Source of the DNA: Trachelipus rathkii
Lineage: Eukaryota; Arthropoda; Malacostraca; Isopoda; Trachelipodidae
Direction of reading: 5' to 3'
Length of the DNA: 15,395 bases
Assembly (NCBI GenBank): GCA_015478945.1
Contig: JABUQX010032667.1
Coordinates: 1-15,395 of the forward strand
Shown: positions 1-8,553 of the stretch, in pieces
Numbering within the stretch: the stretch's first letter is position 1
Layout of the letters: each line of letters opens with the position of its first letter
Program-made: the position numbers and the translations under genes
The notes under the pieces: model-generated
The model's input: only the letters and a program-made list of their open reading frames with translations
The model's database searches: none
Told to the model about the DNA's origin: nothing

Positions 1-33
1 GATGACCCAAGCCTCAATGCGTAATTAGTGTAA

Positions 34-84
34 TATAAGTGCGCCATTCAATGTAAGACCTACATTATAAGTGCGCCATTCAAT
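34..84. repeat. Two tandem copies of a 32-bp unit
   Basis: A 19-bp sequence containing AAGTGCGCCATTCAAT occurs at 34-52 and again at 66-84, giving a period of 32 bp. The second copy runs directly into a (TA)n tract, so a third copy may have been overwritten by it. Confidence 0.8.
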
Positions 85-112
85 ATATATATGTATATAT
101 ATATATATATAC

Positions 113-143
<31 letters not shown>
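83..143. repeat. (TA)n microsatellite
   Basis: Almost pure alternating TA with one ATGTA interruption near each end. It is self-complementary and can extrude as a cruciform. Confidence 0.9.
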
Positions 144-710
144 GCTCAAGTTTGTTTCACTCATATCACTTATATATACTCTATATATACCAAGAGAGAG
201 AGATTTATGATTTAATCCATATTTAACAGTCTTTAGAGTTTATCAAACTTTTTAACCTCATTTCTTCCTATCCTAAAAATTTTCAAGATGCTGTTTTCAC
301 AACTCTGCCAGTCACACGGCAGTCACGTGATGTAAAAAACTTCAGTAGTTTAAAAAAATTAGGCAAGGTCATTCGGTTTGTACCAGGGATGGGTAATATA
401 TTAATTGCCACAAATTTTTCGTTTGTTATTTAAATAATTTTTCTGTAATTTGAATAAATGTTTTAATATGTTTTAAAATGTTTTGTGGTCTCTGATGGTT
501 AATTTAAAACTTTTAGAAATACACCTTCACCATACCACCACATCACAGACCCTAATATTTAATTTGCCTTCAACTTAACCTAGATATTAATCTCAAATAT
601 ACTTTCGCCATTACTTCTTATTTTTTACTATATGTTTTTGTTTTCTTCAAAAAATTTATTTCAAATACTATTGTTTTTTTCTTCAACAGTCAGGCTTTGG
701 TTTGCATAAT

Positions 711-711
<1 letters not shown>
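144..711. other. AT-rich DNA without recognisable genes
   Basis: I see no open frame of useful length, RNA gene or repeat family here. A small direct repeat CAGTCAC sits near 310-326, next to CACGTG. Poly-T and poly-A runs are common. Confidence 0.6.
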
Positions 712-766
<55 letters not shown>

Positions 767-774
767 TTCTCTCC

Positions 775-806
<32 letters not shown>

Positions 807-826
807 CTTATATATAATATATATTA
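712..826. repeat. (TA)n microsatellite, interrupted
   Basis: Two long TA runs separated by TTTTCTCTCC near 765-775. It is the second of about nine long TA tracts in the window. Confidence 0.9.
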
Positions 827-975
827 CTTTAATAGAATTTGCGATTTCATTAGTCAAGTAATCTGTGTATTGTTTAAAAATTCATAACAGTGCTCATATG
901 ACGTTAAATAAATGTTGGAACTTAGTATTTAAAGCGTTCTAAACTCAGCGAAAAATTGCTTCGATTATAGCTGCC

Positions 976-1080
976 ATATATATATATATATATGTATAAT
1001 ATATGTATATATATATAACACATGTATATGCTATATATATATATATACTCTGCTATATATCTCATATATATATATATATT
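976..1080. repeat. (TA)n microsatellite, interrupted
   Basis: TA runs broken by GTATAATATATG, ACACATG and CTCTGC. The tyrosine/isoleucine-rich minus-strand frame over this stretch (922-1155) is a by-product of the repeat and not a gene. Confidence 0.9.
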
Positions 1081-1646
1081 AATTAAAGTAAGGCGATATT
1101 TGTTTTGTTTTGGTGCTGAAATCATGTTTGCGTAACCATTAAATGAATCATACATGACATTATCAATCTACACTCTATGATTCACTTTGAGAACTGATTT
1201 CAAATTGGATTATTTTTCTTTTGACTCTGATGCTCCACTATGTGCGCCTAAAGCGATGCATAAAATACCATCCGGAAACTCGGCGTTTGCTTTACAGCTT
1301 GAATCTCGATTCTCCACTATGTTTTTACCCATACACTGGTTCTTAAAGCTGCTTTGTGTGCATGAATTTGCATGCATTAATGTGTTTATCAAGTACCTTT
1401 TCTGATTACATTTCGTATCTACACTCTGAACAGCATTTAAACTATTTTTTTTTCATTTCTCCATTTTTAAGTCGTCATTAATTAATAGAAATGACCGTGG
1501 TGAAACCCTGACCATAAGTACACTCGAAGTTTTCTTCTAACCACATCCCAAAACAAGCATAATTCCGATGCCCTTTCTAACTATCATTAAGATCAATTCT
1601 AAGGGGTTAACCGATACTGGGAACTTCTCAAGATGTTCTACAAATA
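1081..1646. other. Unique-looking AT-rich DNA, no gene seen
   Basis: Both strands are open for about 60-72 codons around 1187-1405, in overlapping opposite frames, with no recognisable motif in either translation. I read these as chance frames. The rest, to 1646, shows no repeat or RNA gene. Confidence 0.5.
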
Positions 1647-1670
1647 TTTTTTTTTATTATTATTATTATT
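1647..1670. repeat. Poly-T followed by (ATT)n
   Basis: A short T-run continues into about six ATT units. Confidence 0.85.
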
Positions 1671-1706
1671 CTGCCTATCGTTCCCACTAATATTGGGATG
1701 ACTACA

Positions 1707-1775
1707 ATATCAAAGATCTCCCACGTTCTTATTTCACTAAAATATCAATAATCTCCCACATTCTTTTTATCTAAT
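1707..1775. repeat. Two tandem copies of a 35-bp unit
   Basis: ATATCAA followed by ATCTCCCAC(G/A)TTCTT begins at 1707 and again at 1742. The copies differ at only a few positions in the first 24 bp and more in the last 10 bp. Confidence 0.75.
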
Positions 1776-2003
1776 GCTTAAACCTTTGGTATTTTATTTC
1801 TTTCTCTCTTTCGTACGTCACCAAGTTATTGTCATTTGGGACTCCCACCTCTATTATGTAACACTTCTGCTACCTCTCATCTTTTACAACAATGGGTATA
1901 TATTATATATTACAGGCGACTTACATCCATCAGAATAACACAATCATACAGTATAACGAAGCTTATACTAGGTATTGGTTTGTTTCGGTTGGCTGTTTAA
2001 AGA
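1776..2003. other. AT-rich DNA, no gene seen
   Basis: Mixed AT-rich sequence with no frame, hairpin or repeat that I can support. Confidence 0.5.
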
Positions 2004-2056
2004 ATATAAATATATATTAATATATAATATATATATAGTATATATATATATATATA

Positions 2057-2093
<37 letters not shown>

Positions 2094-2126
2094 TAATATA
2101 AATAAATTATATATATATAATATACT
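2004..2126. repeat. (TA)n microsatellite, interrupted by AAT
   Basis: TA runs alternate with ATAATAT and TTAATATAAATAAATT interruptions. The plus-strand frame at 1975-2187 is almost entirely tyrosine and isoleucine from this repeat, so it is not a gene. Confidence 0.9.
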
Positions 2127-2287
2127 GATAAAGAACATCAATTTAACCCCATCATTTAAATTATCAAATTTCCAATTACACTATTAGAGAGCATAATTAC
2201 ATTCTCAATTTTATTATATCATTCTAAAAAAAAAAAAAATGTAGAAGCACATTAACTATGAATAATTCTAAATCGCTTTTTCCTACC

Positions 2288-2396
2288 GTATATATATAAT
2301 AAGTATATATAGATATAATATAATAATATATATCTATACTATATTATAATATAATATATATATAATTATATAATTATATATATATATATATAGTAT
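2288..2396. repeat. (TA)n tract flanking the left end of the large inverted repeat
   Basis: TA and ATAATAT units containing self-complementary sections. The tract ends about 30 bp before the outer limit of the inverted repeat. Confidence 0.85.
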
Positions 2397-2746
2397 AACG
2401 TAGGAGCATTCACAATAAAGTATATATAGTTAGTAAGGATAGGGAAACTACCGCTAAACTGAACCTCTGAACCTGAAACCTTCGACCGACCTGACTTTAG
2501 TTTTGACCTTGTCCTTCTTTTTATATGCAATTTTGCTACTTTTTAGCTACTTTTTAGACGTTTTCCATAATCCATGACCTAAGATCCCAACTCCGGAGGG
2601 AATTTGGTATTTCCCGCCACATGGACCCCTCACAGGCAAGGCAAAGAATCTTAAAAACATTTCGAAGTTTTGGCAAATCAACTCCTTCGCTAGCTTGATT
2701 TGAAATTTCAATCAAATTCTATTAGATTTGAACGTTTGAGATTCGC

Positions 2747-2866
2747 AAACCCTAGGGTTTTAAGTCGGGAGACGAATTTAAACGTCTGGAAAACCGACGT
2801 CCAGGTTTTGAGCCTAACTCAGATTAACCCCAAAAGGGGCGGAGCCCTCACAAAGGACTTTTGTCC
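2747..2866 (+). other. Cluster of short hairpins in left arm
   Basis: Four self-complementary elements lie within 120 bp. They are the perfect palindrome AAACCCTAGGGTTT (2747-2760), AGACG/CGTCT (2770-2774 with 2783-2787), CCCC-AAAA-GGGG (2828-2839) and GGAC-TTTT-GTCC (2855-2866). Each has a counterpart at the homologous place in the right arm, with changed bases that mostly still pair. Confidence 0.75.
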
Positions 2867-3082
2867 AGAAGTTTTAAATGAGTCGGATAGATTCATTTGT
2901 GATGCTCCAATTCATTTTCGTGACGATTACCTAAATCGATCTAAATCGTCTTTCTACGTGCTCGTGTTTTTATAGCACTGAAAATGTAATCGAAAAGTAA
3001 ATATATTACAATAATTATCAGTTCGATTTAAAATCGCTGTCATGTAAGGAACACTTCAAAGACACTCTTCTGCGATATGAAG

Positions 3083-3186
3083 GACTAGAAGCTAGTCGGC
3101 TGAAACTTGGTATGTGGTCTATGGTGTGGATAAACTGATCACAGGCAAGTTTGTGTGACCGTGTCACCCTAAGGGGTGCTGCCCCT
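3083..3186 (+). other. Second hairpin cluster in left arm
   Basis: GACTAG-AAG-CTAGTC lies at 3083-3097, with GACTAG at 3083-3088. GTGAC-CGT-GTCAC is at 3155-3167, and AGGGG-TGCTG-CCCCT at 3172-3186. CACCC-TAA-GGGGTG overlaps the last two and offers an alternative pairing. Confidence 0.7.
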
Positions 3187-3365
3187 CTTTACTGCCAAGT
3201 CAACTCGTCCTAAAACCATTTAGGCTTGAACGCTACGGGCTAAAATTTGATTAATTATATGATGACGTATATCTCGTCGAACGAGATTACGTACGTTCTG
3301 CGTCCCTCTGTATATAGGGGACGCTGCCCTAAAAATTAAAAATGATCAGAAGCAACTGAAAGCTT

Positions 3366-3450
3366 GAGACGGGTGAGGATCGGAGTCTCGGAGTCGAGTC
3401 GGAGTCGCGGAGTCGAAGGTCGGAGTTGGGTTCGGTTTCGGAGTCCAGGA
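3366..3450 (+). repeat. Degenerate (GGAGTC)n simple repeat, left arm
   Basis: About ten imperfect GGAGTC or GAGTCG units. The reverse complement, (GACTCC)n, occupies 5228-5297 in the right arm. The arginine/serine-rich frames over it are by-products of the repeat. Confidence 0.8.
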
Positions 3451-3475
3451 ACCCCCCCCCGAGTCGAGGGTCTTC

Positions 3476-3766
3476 CTGAAAAAAAAAAAAGAAGAAGAAA
3501 TCTTCATGGAATGCAAAACAGAGAAGAAAAAAGAAAGAGGATAAGGAAGAAGCTAATGATGAAGGTGATGAGTTCGATCGGACTCGAGTCCAGGGACCCC
3601 AAACCGGAGGGGGTCCCCCAGTTGCAAAAAAGAAGAAGAAAGCGATCGTAACAAACAGATGGAAGAAAATAAAAGAAAGGAAGAATGAGGGGAATAGAGA
3701 AGGAGGAAGGAAGAAAGGAAGAAAGAGGAAGGATGAAGAATGAGGAAGAATCATGAATGATATGTG
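3476..3766 (+). repeat. Purine-rich (GAA/GGA) tract, left arm
   Basis: The plus strand is nearly all A and G over long stretches, interrupted near 3575-3625 by GACTCGAGTC and a perfect 8-bp hairpin, GGGACCCC (3593-3600) with GGGGTCCC (3610-3617). Such homopurine DNA can form triplex structures. Lysine/arginine/glutamate-rich frames on one strand and serine/phenylalanine/leucine-rich frames on the other are by-products of this composition. Confidence 0.8.
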
Positions 3767-3778
3767 CTGGAGCGACTG

Positions 3779-3871
3779 CGGTGCCGAGTTAATAGATACA
3801 GTTCGATAAACAACAAGTTGTGTCTCTTATGTAGTTTGATCGAGGTCGTAAGTTCGAAATATTAGGGTTAT
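3779..3871 (+). repeat. Left-arm internal repeat, copy A
   Basis: A module that starts CGGTGCCGAGTTA, carries CAACAAGTTGTGTCTC and ends GTTCGAAATATTAGGGTTA. It recurs in degenerate form 279 bp downstream (copy B) and once in the right arm. Confidence 0.7.
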
Positions 3872-3891
3872 AGAGTCACCGTATAGGTCTA

Positions 3892-3911
3892 GGACCCCCA
3901 TCATGGGGTCC
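3892..3911 (+). other. GGACCCC/GGGGTCC hairpin
   Basis: A perfect 7-bp stem with a six-base loop. It is the third GGACC-type hairpin of the left arm and matches 4761-4784 (GGACC/GGTCC) in the right arm. Confidence 0.75.
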
Positions 3912-4036
3912 CGTACTGAAAATAGAGCACAGCTTGCAAAATCAAGAGGTTGAAAGGAGGAAGAAAAGAAGGATGAATAGATGAATAAGGAGAAAGAAAA
4001 AAGGATCTGACCTCAGAGATAGAATGTGACAGACAT

Positions 4037-4150
4037 GGCACCGGTGTGGCTCCGGTTCGGTGCCGAGTTATTAAATATTTGTGTAATATTGCAAATGTTG
4101 TGTCTTGATATATGTTATTGGGTCTGTAAAATTCGTAAATAATGGTTAAA
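4037..4150 (+). repeat. Left-arm internal repeat, copy B
   Basis: It begins with a 7-bp perfect stem, GGCACCG (4037-4043) with CGGTGCC (4058-4064), then GAGTTA, AATGTTGTGTCTTG and AATTCGTAAATAATGGTTA. The same stem is kept in the right arm (4894-4900 with 4917-4923). Only the left side has this extra copy. Confidence 0.7.
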
Positions 4151-4639
4151 AAAAAAAACAAGGAAATAAAAAATAATAAATAAATAATATAAATAAATAA
4201 AATTTCTTACTTTTTATGTTTAACTTAAAAAATTACGTTTTACATACCTCTTAAACAGTAAATCACTAAAATCAAACACCATCACAGCCCCCCTCCTGCC
4301 ACCGCTCCTGGACCAACTGTGATTTATTTGATTCTATTTGATAAGGTCACATTCGAGATCCATTTCAATAAACATACTAACATAAAAATGCAGTTCTTAA
4401 TACAAACATTCAACCCAAATTATTTGATCTGATCTGTAACAAAGTTTTCACATAATTAAAACTTACTTAGCACGATCTGAACTATAAATAACCCACAACG
4501 AGAAACTTAGCCTCCATCTTAAACAAGAATAAATGTTTAACATTAACAATCCACACTTAACACCAGAAAGTAACTAACATAACACAGAAAACGTAACTTA
4601 TTCACACCGTCAAGCCTGCCTCGCAAATAACAATGTTAA
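4151..4639. other. Central spacer of the inverted repeat, no gene seen
   Basis: AT-rich sequence with an AAATAAAT-rich start, one C-rich patch near 4288-4306 and otherwise mixed composition. I find no open frame of note, tRNA or transposase-like segment. Confidence 0.6.
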
Positions 4640-4653
4640 CTCATCTACGTCCT

Positions 4654-5200
4654 GAGTCAGCACTCCTCCCTCATTCTTTCCCTCCTTATTTTATTCTTCA
4701 TCCTTCTTTCTTCCTCCTTCATCTCGTTTTGCACTCGTGCTCTTTCTTTCTTTCGATCGTGGACCATTCCCCTACAGGCGGTCCTAGAGACCCTATACAA
4801 GGACTATACCCCTAATATTCGAAACTCATCTGACATCTGATAACACATTTATATAGGACACCAAACTGTTGTTATACCACTGTTTATTAACTCGGCACCG
4901 CACGGCTCTCCAGCACCGGTGCCTATTCCAACTCCTCAGACTCTTCATCCTCGCTCCTCTGTCTTCCTTCTTCCTTCCTCTTCCTCCTCCTCCTCCTCTC
5001 CTTTCTTCTTCTCTCTCCTTCTTCCTCTTTTTCTTTACCATGCATTTCTTCTTCTTTTCAACTGTGGACCTCCCGCTCCGGTGGGGTCCCTGACTCGAGT
5101 CCGACATCCGACTCCATCGCACCTCCTCATCTCTTCCTTCATCTCGCTTTCTCTTCTTCTCCTTTTGCATCATTCATTCTTCTCTTTTTTTTTTTTTCAG
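4654..5200 (-). repeat. Pyrimidine-rich tracts, right arm (purine on minus strand)
   Basis: CT-rich blocks at 4662-4756, 4940-5058 and 5124-5200 correspond to the GA-rich blocks of the left arm. They are separated by GGACC...GGTCC hairpins at 4761-4784 and 5066-5089. Reading frames over this segment differ between the arms, which argues against any coding role. Confidence 0.8.
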
Positions 5201-5227
5201 AAGGGACCCCTGCCTCCTCCGCGGGAC

Positions 5228-5297
5228 TGACTCCGAAAACCGAACCCAACTCCGACTCCGTCTCCGACTGCCGACTCCGACTCCGACCCGACTCCAC
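5228..5297 (-). repeat. Degenerate (GACTCC)n simple repeat, right arm
   Basis: Reverse-complement partner of the GGAGTC repeat at 3366-3450, with about nine imperfect units. Confidence 0.8.
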
Positions 5298-5502
5298 CCT
5301 TCTCCAAGTTTTAGTCTTCTACGATCATTTTTAATTTTGTACCGGGCACAGCCGTCCCCTCTTACAGAGGTGACGCGAGGTCGTAACTGTCTCCGACGAG
5401 ATTACGTTCATCATATAACTCCCACCAAATTTTAGCCCGATGCGTTAAGCCTAACATGGTTTTCAGGACGCATTGACCCTTTGGCGCAAGGGGGCAAGCA
5501 CC

Positions 5503-5524
5503 CACTTAAGTGACTATTCGTCAC
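5503..5524 (-). other. Hairpins in right arm homologous to the left-arm cluster
   Basis: CACTTAAGTG (5503-5512) is a perfect palindrome. GTGAC (5510-5514) pairs with GTCAC (5520-5524) across a five-base loop. In the left arm the same GTGAC/GTCAC stem has a different three-base loop. Confidence 0.7.
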
Positions 5525-5813
5525 CAAGACTTGCCTGTATCATTTATCACACTACAATACCACATACCAGTTTCAGATCCGATAGCCTCTAGTCTCTTCA
5601 TATCGAACGAAGTTGTCTTTGAAAGCACGTAAGCAATAAACGGTTAAAACCTACTCAAAATTGTAATTATTTTCTTGATTCATTGCATAGCTAAATGACA
5701 ACCAGATGCACGTGAAAGACTATTTAAAGATCCGATTTAGGTGACGATCACGATAGTACTCGATGGAAGCATCACAACAATATGATCTTAGTCGATTCAT
5801 TTTAAAACTTCTA

Positions 5814-5944
5814 GGAACCAAAAAGTCCCTTTTGAGGGCTTCGCCCTTTGGGCTTAAAGATCCTCTGATTCAGGCTCAAGAACCTCGTGACGTCTGTCTC
5901 TCAGACCTTAAATCGGTCTCACGACCTTAAAAACCTCTAGGTTT
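5814..5944 (-). other. Hairpin cluster in right arm homologous to 2747-2866
   Basis: On the plus strand these are GGAACC...GTCCC (5814-5829), GCCC-TTT-GGGC (5843-5853), AGACC-TTAAATC-GGTCT (5903-5919) and the near-perfect palindrome AAACCTCTAGGTTT (5931-5944). They occur in mirror order relative to the left arm, as expected for an inverted copy. Confidence 0.75.
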
Positions 5945-6275
5945 GCTCAGTACAAACGTCTAAGAGACTTAATGAAATGAATGGAAATTTCAAATCATGC
6001 TGCCAGACATGATGGAATCCAAACCTCGAAAATCGGTTTTCACAATTTCTTTGCCATTCGCCGTGCAAGAGGCGCCAAGGGAAAATCCAAAAGATCATCT
6101 CCGGAGTGGAATCTATGGTCTGGATTACTGGACAAAACGTTAAAAACAGTAGCTTAAATAATAGTACTAAAATGCTAAAAATAACAAGTCAACAAAAGGC
6201 AAGTTCGGTCCAAAAAGGTCAAATGAGGTAGTTTGCGAGAGTATATACTCCCCTCTCTCACTTACTAAAATTATA

Positions 6276-6540
6276 CTAATTATATAATCTATTATAATAA
6301 TTATTAATATAAATTATATAAATATAATAAATACTATATATAGTATATAATAAGATATAAAATATTTGGTTTATATTTTCCTTCCCATATTCAAGTGCTT
6401 GTTATAGATCGAAGTATTTAATTAATTATTATATATTTCAATATATATATATATATATATAATATATTTAATATATATTATATATTATAAGTATCAATAA
6501 AATATTTCTGTATTTATATATCAAATATATATATAGGCTA
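6276..6540. repeat. AT-only DNA with TA runs
   Basis: Mostly A and T with a pure TA run near 6441-6462. It lies directly outside the right arm of the inverted repeat. Confidence 0.75.
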
Positions 6541-6831
6541 TATAAGATTTACTTAAGATAGATGTATTAATAACACTGATACAGTATGTTTGATGAAAAA
6601 GATAATACATTGGAAATCATGTGGATTCAAATGTAATTTTAATTATATTAACAAAAATGAAAAAATTGACATATATTTTTGTGCTTCACATCCTAGTCCT
6701 ATAAAAATGAGTAGCTTAGGCTATGCTTAGCTATTGTATTTCAGTTCAAATTTGATGAATGTATACGTAAAGTTGTAGAAAACCTTGAAGTAATAAATTG
6801 ATATTTGATATTTTATATATTTATGTTTTAT
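6541..6831. other. AT-rich DNA, no gene seen
   Basis: Many stops in all frames, and no repeat or hairpin that stands out. Confidence 0.5.
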
Positions 6832-6919
6832 GCGGGGTGGGGCCCTTCCGCCTCCCCCCCCTATATCATCTCCCCGTCCCCCGCAGAGCGGGTGCCCCGC
6901 TCGCAAGCTCGTCCGGGAG
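6832..6919. other. GC-rich hairpin island
   Basis: About 85 bp of very GC-rich DNA in a surrounding with very low GC. GCGGGGTGGGG (6832-6842) can pair with CCCCGTCCCCCGC (6872-6884). A second, perfect hairpin is GAGCGGG-TGC-CCCGCTC (6886-6902). The minus strand has at least four runs of three or more G, so a G-quadruplex is possible. I do not recognise it as a known RNA or element. Confidence 0.6.
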
Positions 6920-7263
6920 TTGTTCTTTTAAATAAAAATACCATAAATTATAATACTAATCGCAAAAACAATAATAAAAAATGAAAAATAGAAAATTCAA
7001 AAAATAATTCCTATAAATACAATAATAATAATAATAATAATAATCAATCAATTAAAGTAATAATAATAAGTAATAATATAATAATAATAATAATAAATAA
7101 TAATAAAAATATAAAATCTTTGTTAATTTCTACAAAATTTGTAAATTCAAATAACGCTAATAAATAATAGAAATTGCAGCAATAACGAAAAGGCCCGAAT
7201 TTCGTTGTTTTTCTTATCGAAAATTTCCCGCCGTATAAATGGATTCAACATTTAATATAATGT
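6920..7263. repeat. AT-rich segment with (AAT)n tract
   Basis: Bases 7019-7110 are mostly ATA/AAT trinucleotides with a few interruptions. The remainder, to 7263, is ordinary AT-rich DNA without a gene. Confidence 0.8.
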
Positions 7264-7371
7264 CCTATATATATATAATAATATATATATTATATATATA
7301 TATATTATACTTATAATATTATATATATATATATATATATAATATATATATATATATACTATAATATATAA

Positions 7372-7409
<38 letters not shown>

Positions 7410-7536
7410 TATATATATAATATTATATATATATATTATATAATATTATCTAATATATAATATATATATAAAATAATATAATATATATTAAAAATACTAA
7501 ATAAAAAACTTAATTAAAGGTATTCTTATATATATA

Positions 7537-7583
<47 letters not shown>

Positions 7584-7632
7584 ATATAATAAACTATTAT
7601 AAATATATATATATTAATAATATATATATATG
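7264..7632. repeat. Long compound (TA)n/(TAATAT)n block
   Basis: About 370 bp made almost only of A and T, alternating pure TA runs and AATAT units, with one less regular gap near 7485-7525. Confidence 0.9.
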
Positions 7633-7792
7633 CGCCAAAACAACATTAACTAACCTAACTTATTTCCTTAATTAAAGCAAATATTAATATTCTTATGTAT
7701 AAACACGAATATACTATTTTATTTTCCTATCAATAGTAATCAGCAGTACAAATGAATGCGTACAAAAAAAACTACGAAATTTTAATTTCAAA

Positions 7793-8042
7793 TTCACGTA
7801 TACCCTTTTTACTATGTAAAGAATAAAAAGGGTATTCACGTATACCCTTTTCACCATGTAAAGAATAAAAAGGTTATTCACGTATACCCTTTTTTTACAG
7901 GATAAATAATAAAAGGTATTCACGTATACCCTTTTAACCATGTAAAGAATAAAAAGGTTATTCACGTATACCTATTTACTATGTAAATATTGAAAAGGGT
8001 ATTTACGTATACCCTTTCTTATATGTAATGAATAAAAAGGGT
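7793..8042. repeat. 42-bp minisatellite, six copies, hairpin in each unit
   Basis: Units begin TTCACGTATACCC at 7793, 7835, 7877, 7919, 7961 and (TTTACG) 8002, so the spacing is 42, 42, 42, 42 and 41 bp. The unit junction forms AAAAGGGTAT-TCACGT-ATACCCTTTT, a perfect 10-bp stem with a six-base loop at 7826-7851. The stem is nearly intact at 7993-8018 and weakened by one or two changes in the middle copies. Because 42 is divisible by three, the minus strand stays open as a 14-residue repeat rich in V, Y and K. This is a consequence of the array and not evidence for a gene. Confidence 0.9.
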
Positions 8043-8045
8043 CCT

Positions 8046-8553
8046 AAATATCTGGAAAAAAATTAGAAACTTACCATAAAAATAAAATAAATATAAAAAG
8101 AATTACCAAAAATACATTTTATTACTTCGAGCGATGCAGACCTTTTATTTATTAGTTTTTCCTTCTTGGAACGTAGACTGAATGAGCCAAGAAAAATATA
8201 TTCTTTAAATAATGAATTTATCGATAAAAAAAATATACGTAAAAAATAACTATACTTTTTAAACATAATTACATTTTTGTTAGAAAAGTTTGTAATCGTT
8301 TAGAAATGCAAATACATCAAATTATGGCATAATTATAAACACAAAATAGAACATATCCGATCACAAAATGAAGGAACATGTTTATGTCCACTCCAGAACT
8401 CCTCGATCCATGGCACAATTCCCCTCCCCCCCCTCTATGTATCCTTATTTCTTCCACACCTTATATTCTTATGAAGCATTAAAAAGCAGGCTACTGATAA
8501 TGAAGTTATATCGGCAATTGAACTGCAAATTTAGAAGATACGCAGTACTGCCG
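8046..8553. other. AT-rich DNA, no gene supported
   Basis: Short frames exist on both strands (8063-8266 minus; 8368-8565 plus). They have no motif, and the second overlaps an opposite-strand frame. I see no RNA gene. Confidence 0.5.

Larger units (their letters stand above)
2425..4026 (+). repeat. Left arm of a ~3.85-kb imperfect inverted repeat
   Basis: Read 5'->3', this arm aligns along its length with the reverse complement of 4640-6275. Landmarks in the same order in both arms are CTCCGGAG (2591-2598 with 6099-6106), TTTGAAATTTC, a palindrome at 2747-2760 with 5931-5944, GTGAC/GTCAC hairpins, GGGCTAAAATTTG, AAAATTAAAAATGATC, GGAGTC repeats, GACTCGAGTC (3582-3591 region with 5092-5101), GGACC/GGTCC hairpins, GGTGCCGAGTTAAT and ATTAGGG. 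The outer limit is set by shared TTAGTAAG followed by AAACTACC. I estimate moderate identity with many short indels but could not compute it. No transposase or other coding sequence is visible in the arm. Confidence 0.85.
4640..6275 (-). repeat. Right arm of the ~3.85-kb imperfect inverted repeat
   Basis: This is the reverse-complement partner of 2425-4026 and has nearly the same length. Its inner end matches the left arm up to CTGACTCAGGACGTAGATG (minus strand). Its outer end shows TTAGTAAG and AAACTACC (minus strand), as in the left arm, plus a 12-bp palindrome GAGTATATACTC at 6239-6250 that the left arm lacks. A long AT-rich stretch follows immediately, mirroring the (TA)n tract outside the left arm. 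Confidence 0.85.

Noticed and set aside
922..1155. 77-codon minus-strand frame
   Set aside because: Mostly tyrosine/isoleucine from a (TA)n tract, with no motif.
2700..2975. 91-codon plus-strand frame in the left arm
   Set aside because: It begins with a non-ATG codon (TTG), spans the hairpin cluster, and the right arm has indels that break the frame at the homologous place.
3329..3754. 141-codon minus-strand frame, and the 95-codon plus-strand frame opposite it (3364-3651)
   Set aside because: Both lie in GGAGTC and GA-rich simple repeats. The homologous segment of the right arm is open in a different frame, so coding is not conserved between copies.
4826..5230. Lysine/arginine-rich minus-strand frame (115 codons) and serine/proline/phenylalanine-rich plus-strand frames
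   Set aside because: Composition by-product of the purine/pyrimidine tracts of the right arm; opposite strands are open at the same place.
7714..7965. Repetitive 83-codon minus-strand protein
   Set aside because: Explained by a 42-bp (14-codon) tandem repeat that keeps the frame open. It starts outside the array without support and has no signal of coding.
7793..8042. CRISPR-like array
   Set aside because: The units are contiguous tandem copies without unique spacers, and the context is eukaryotic.
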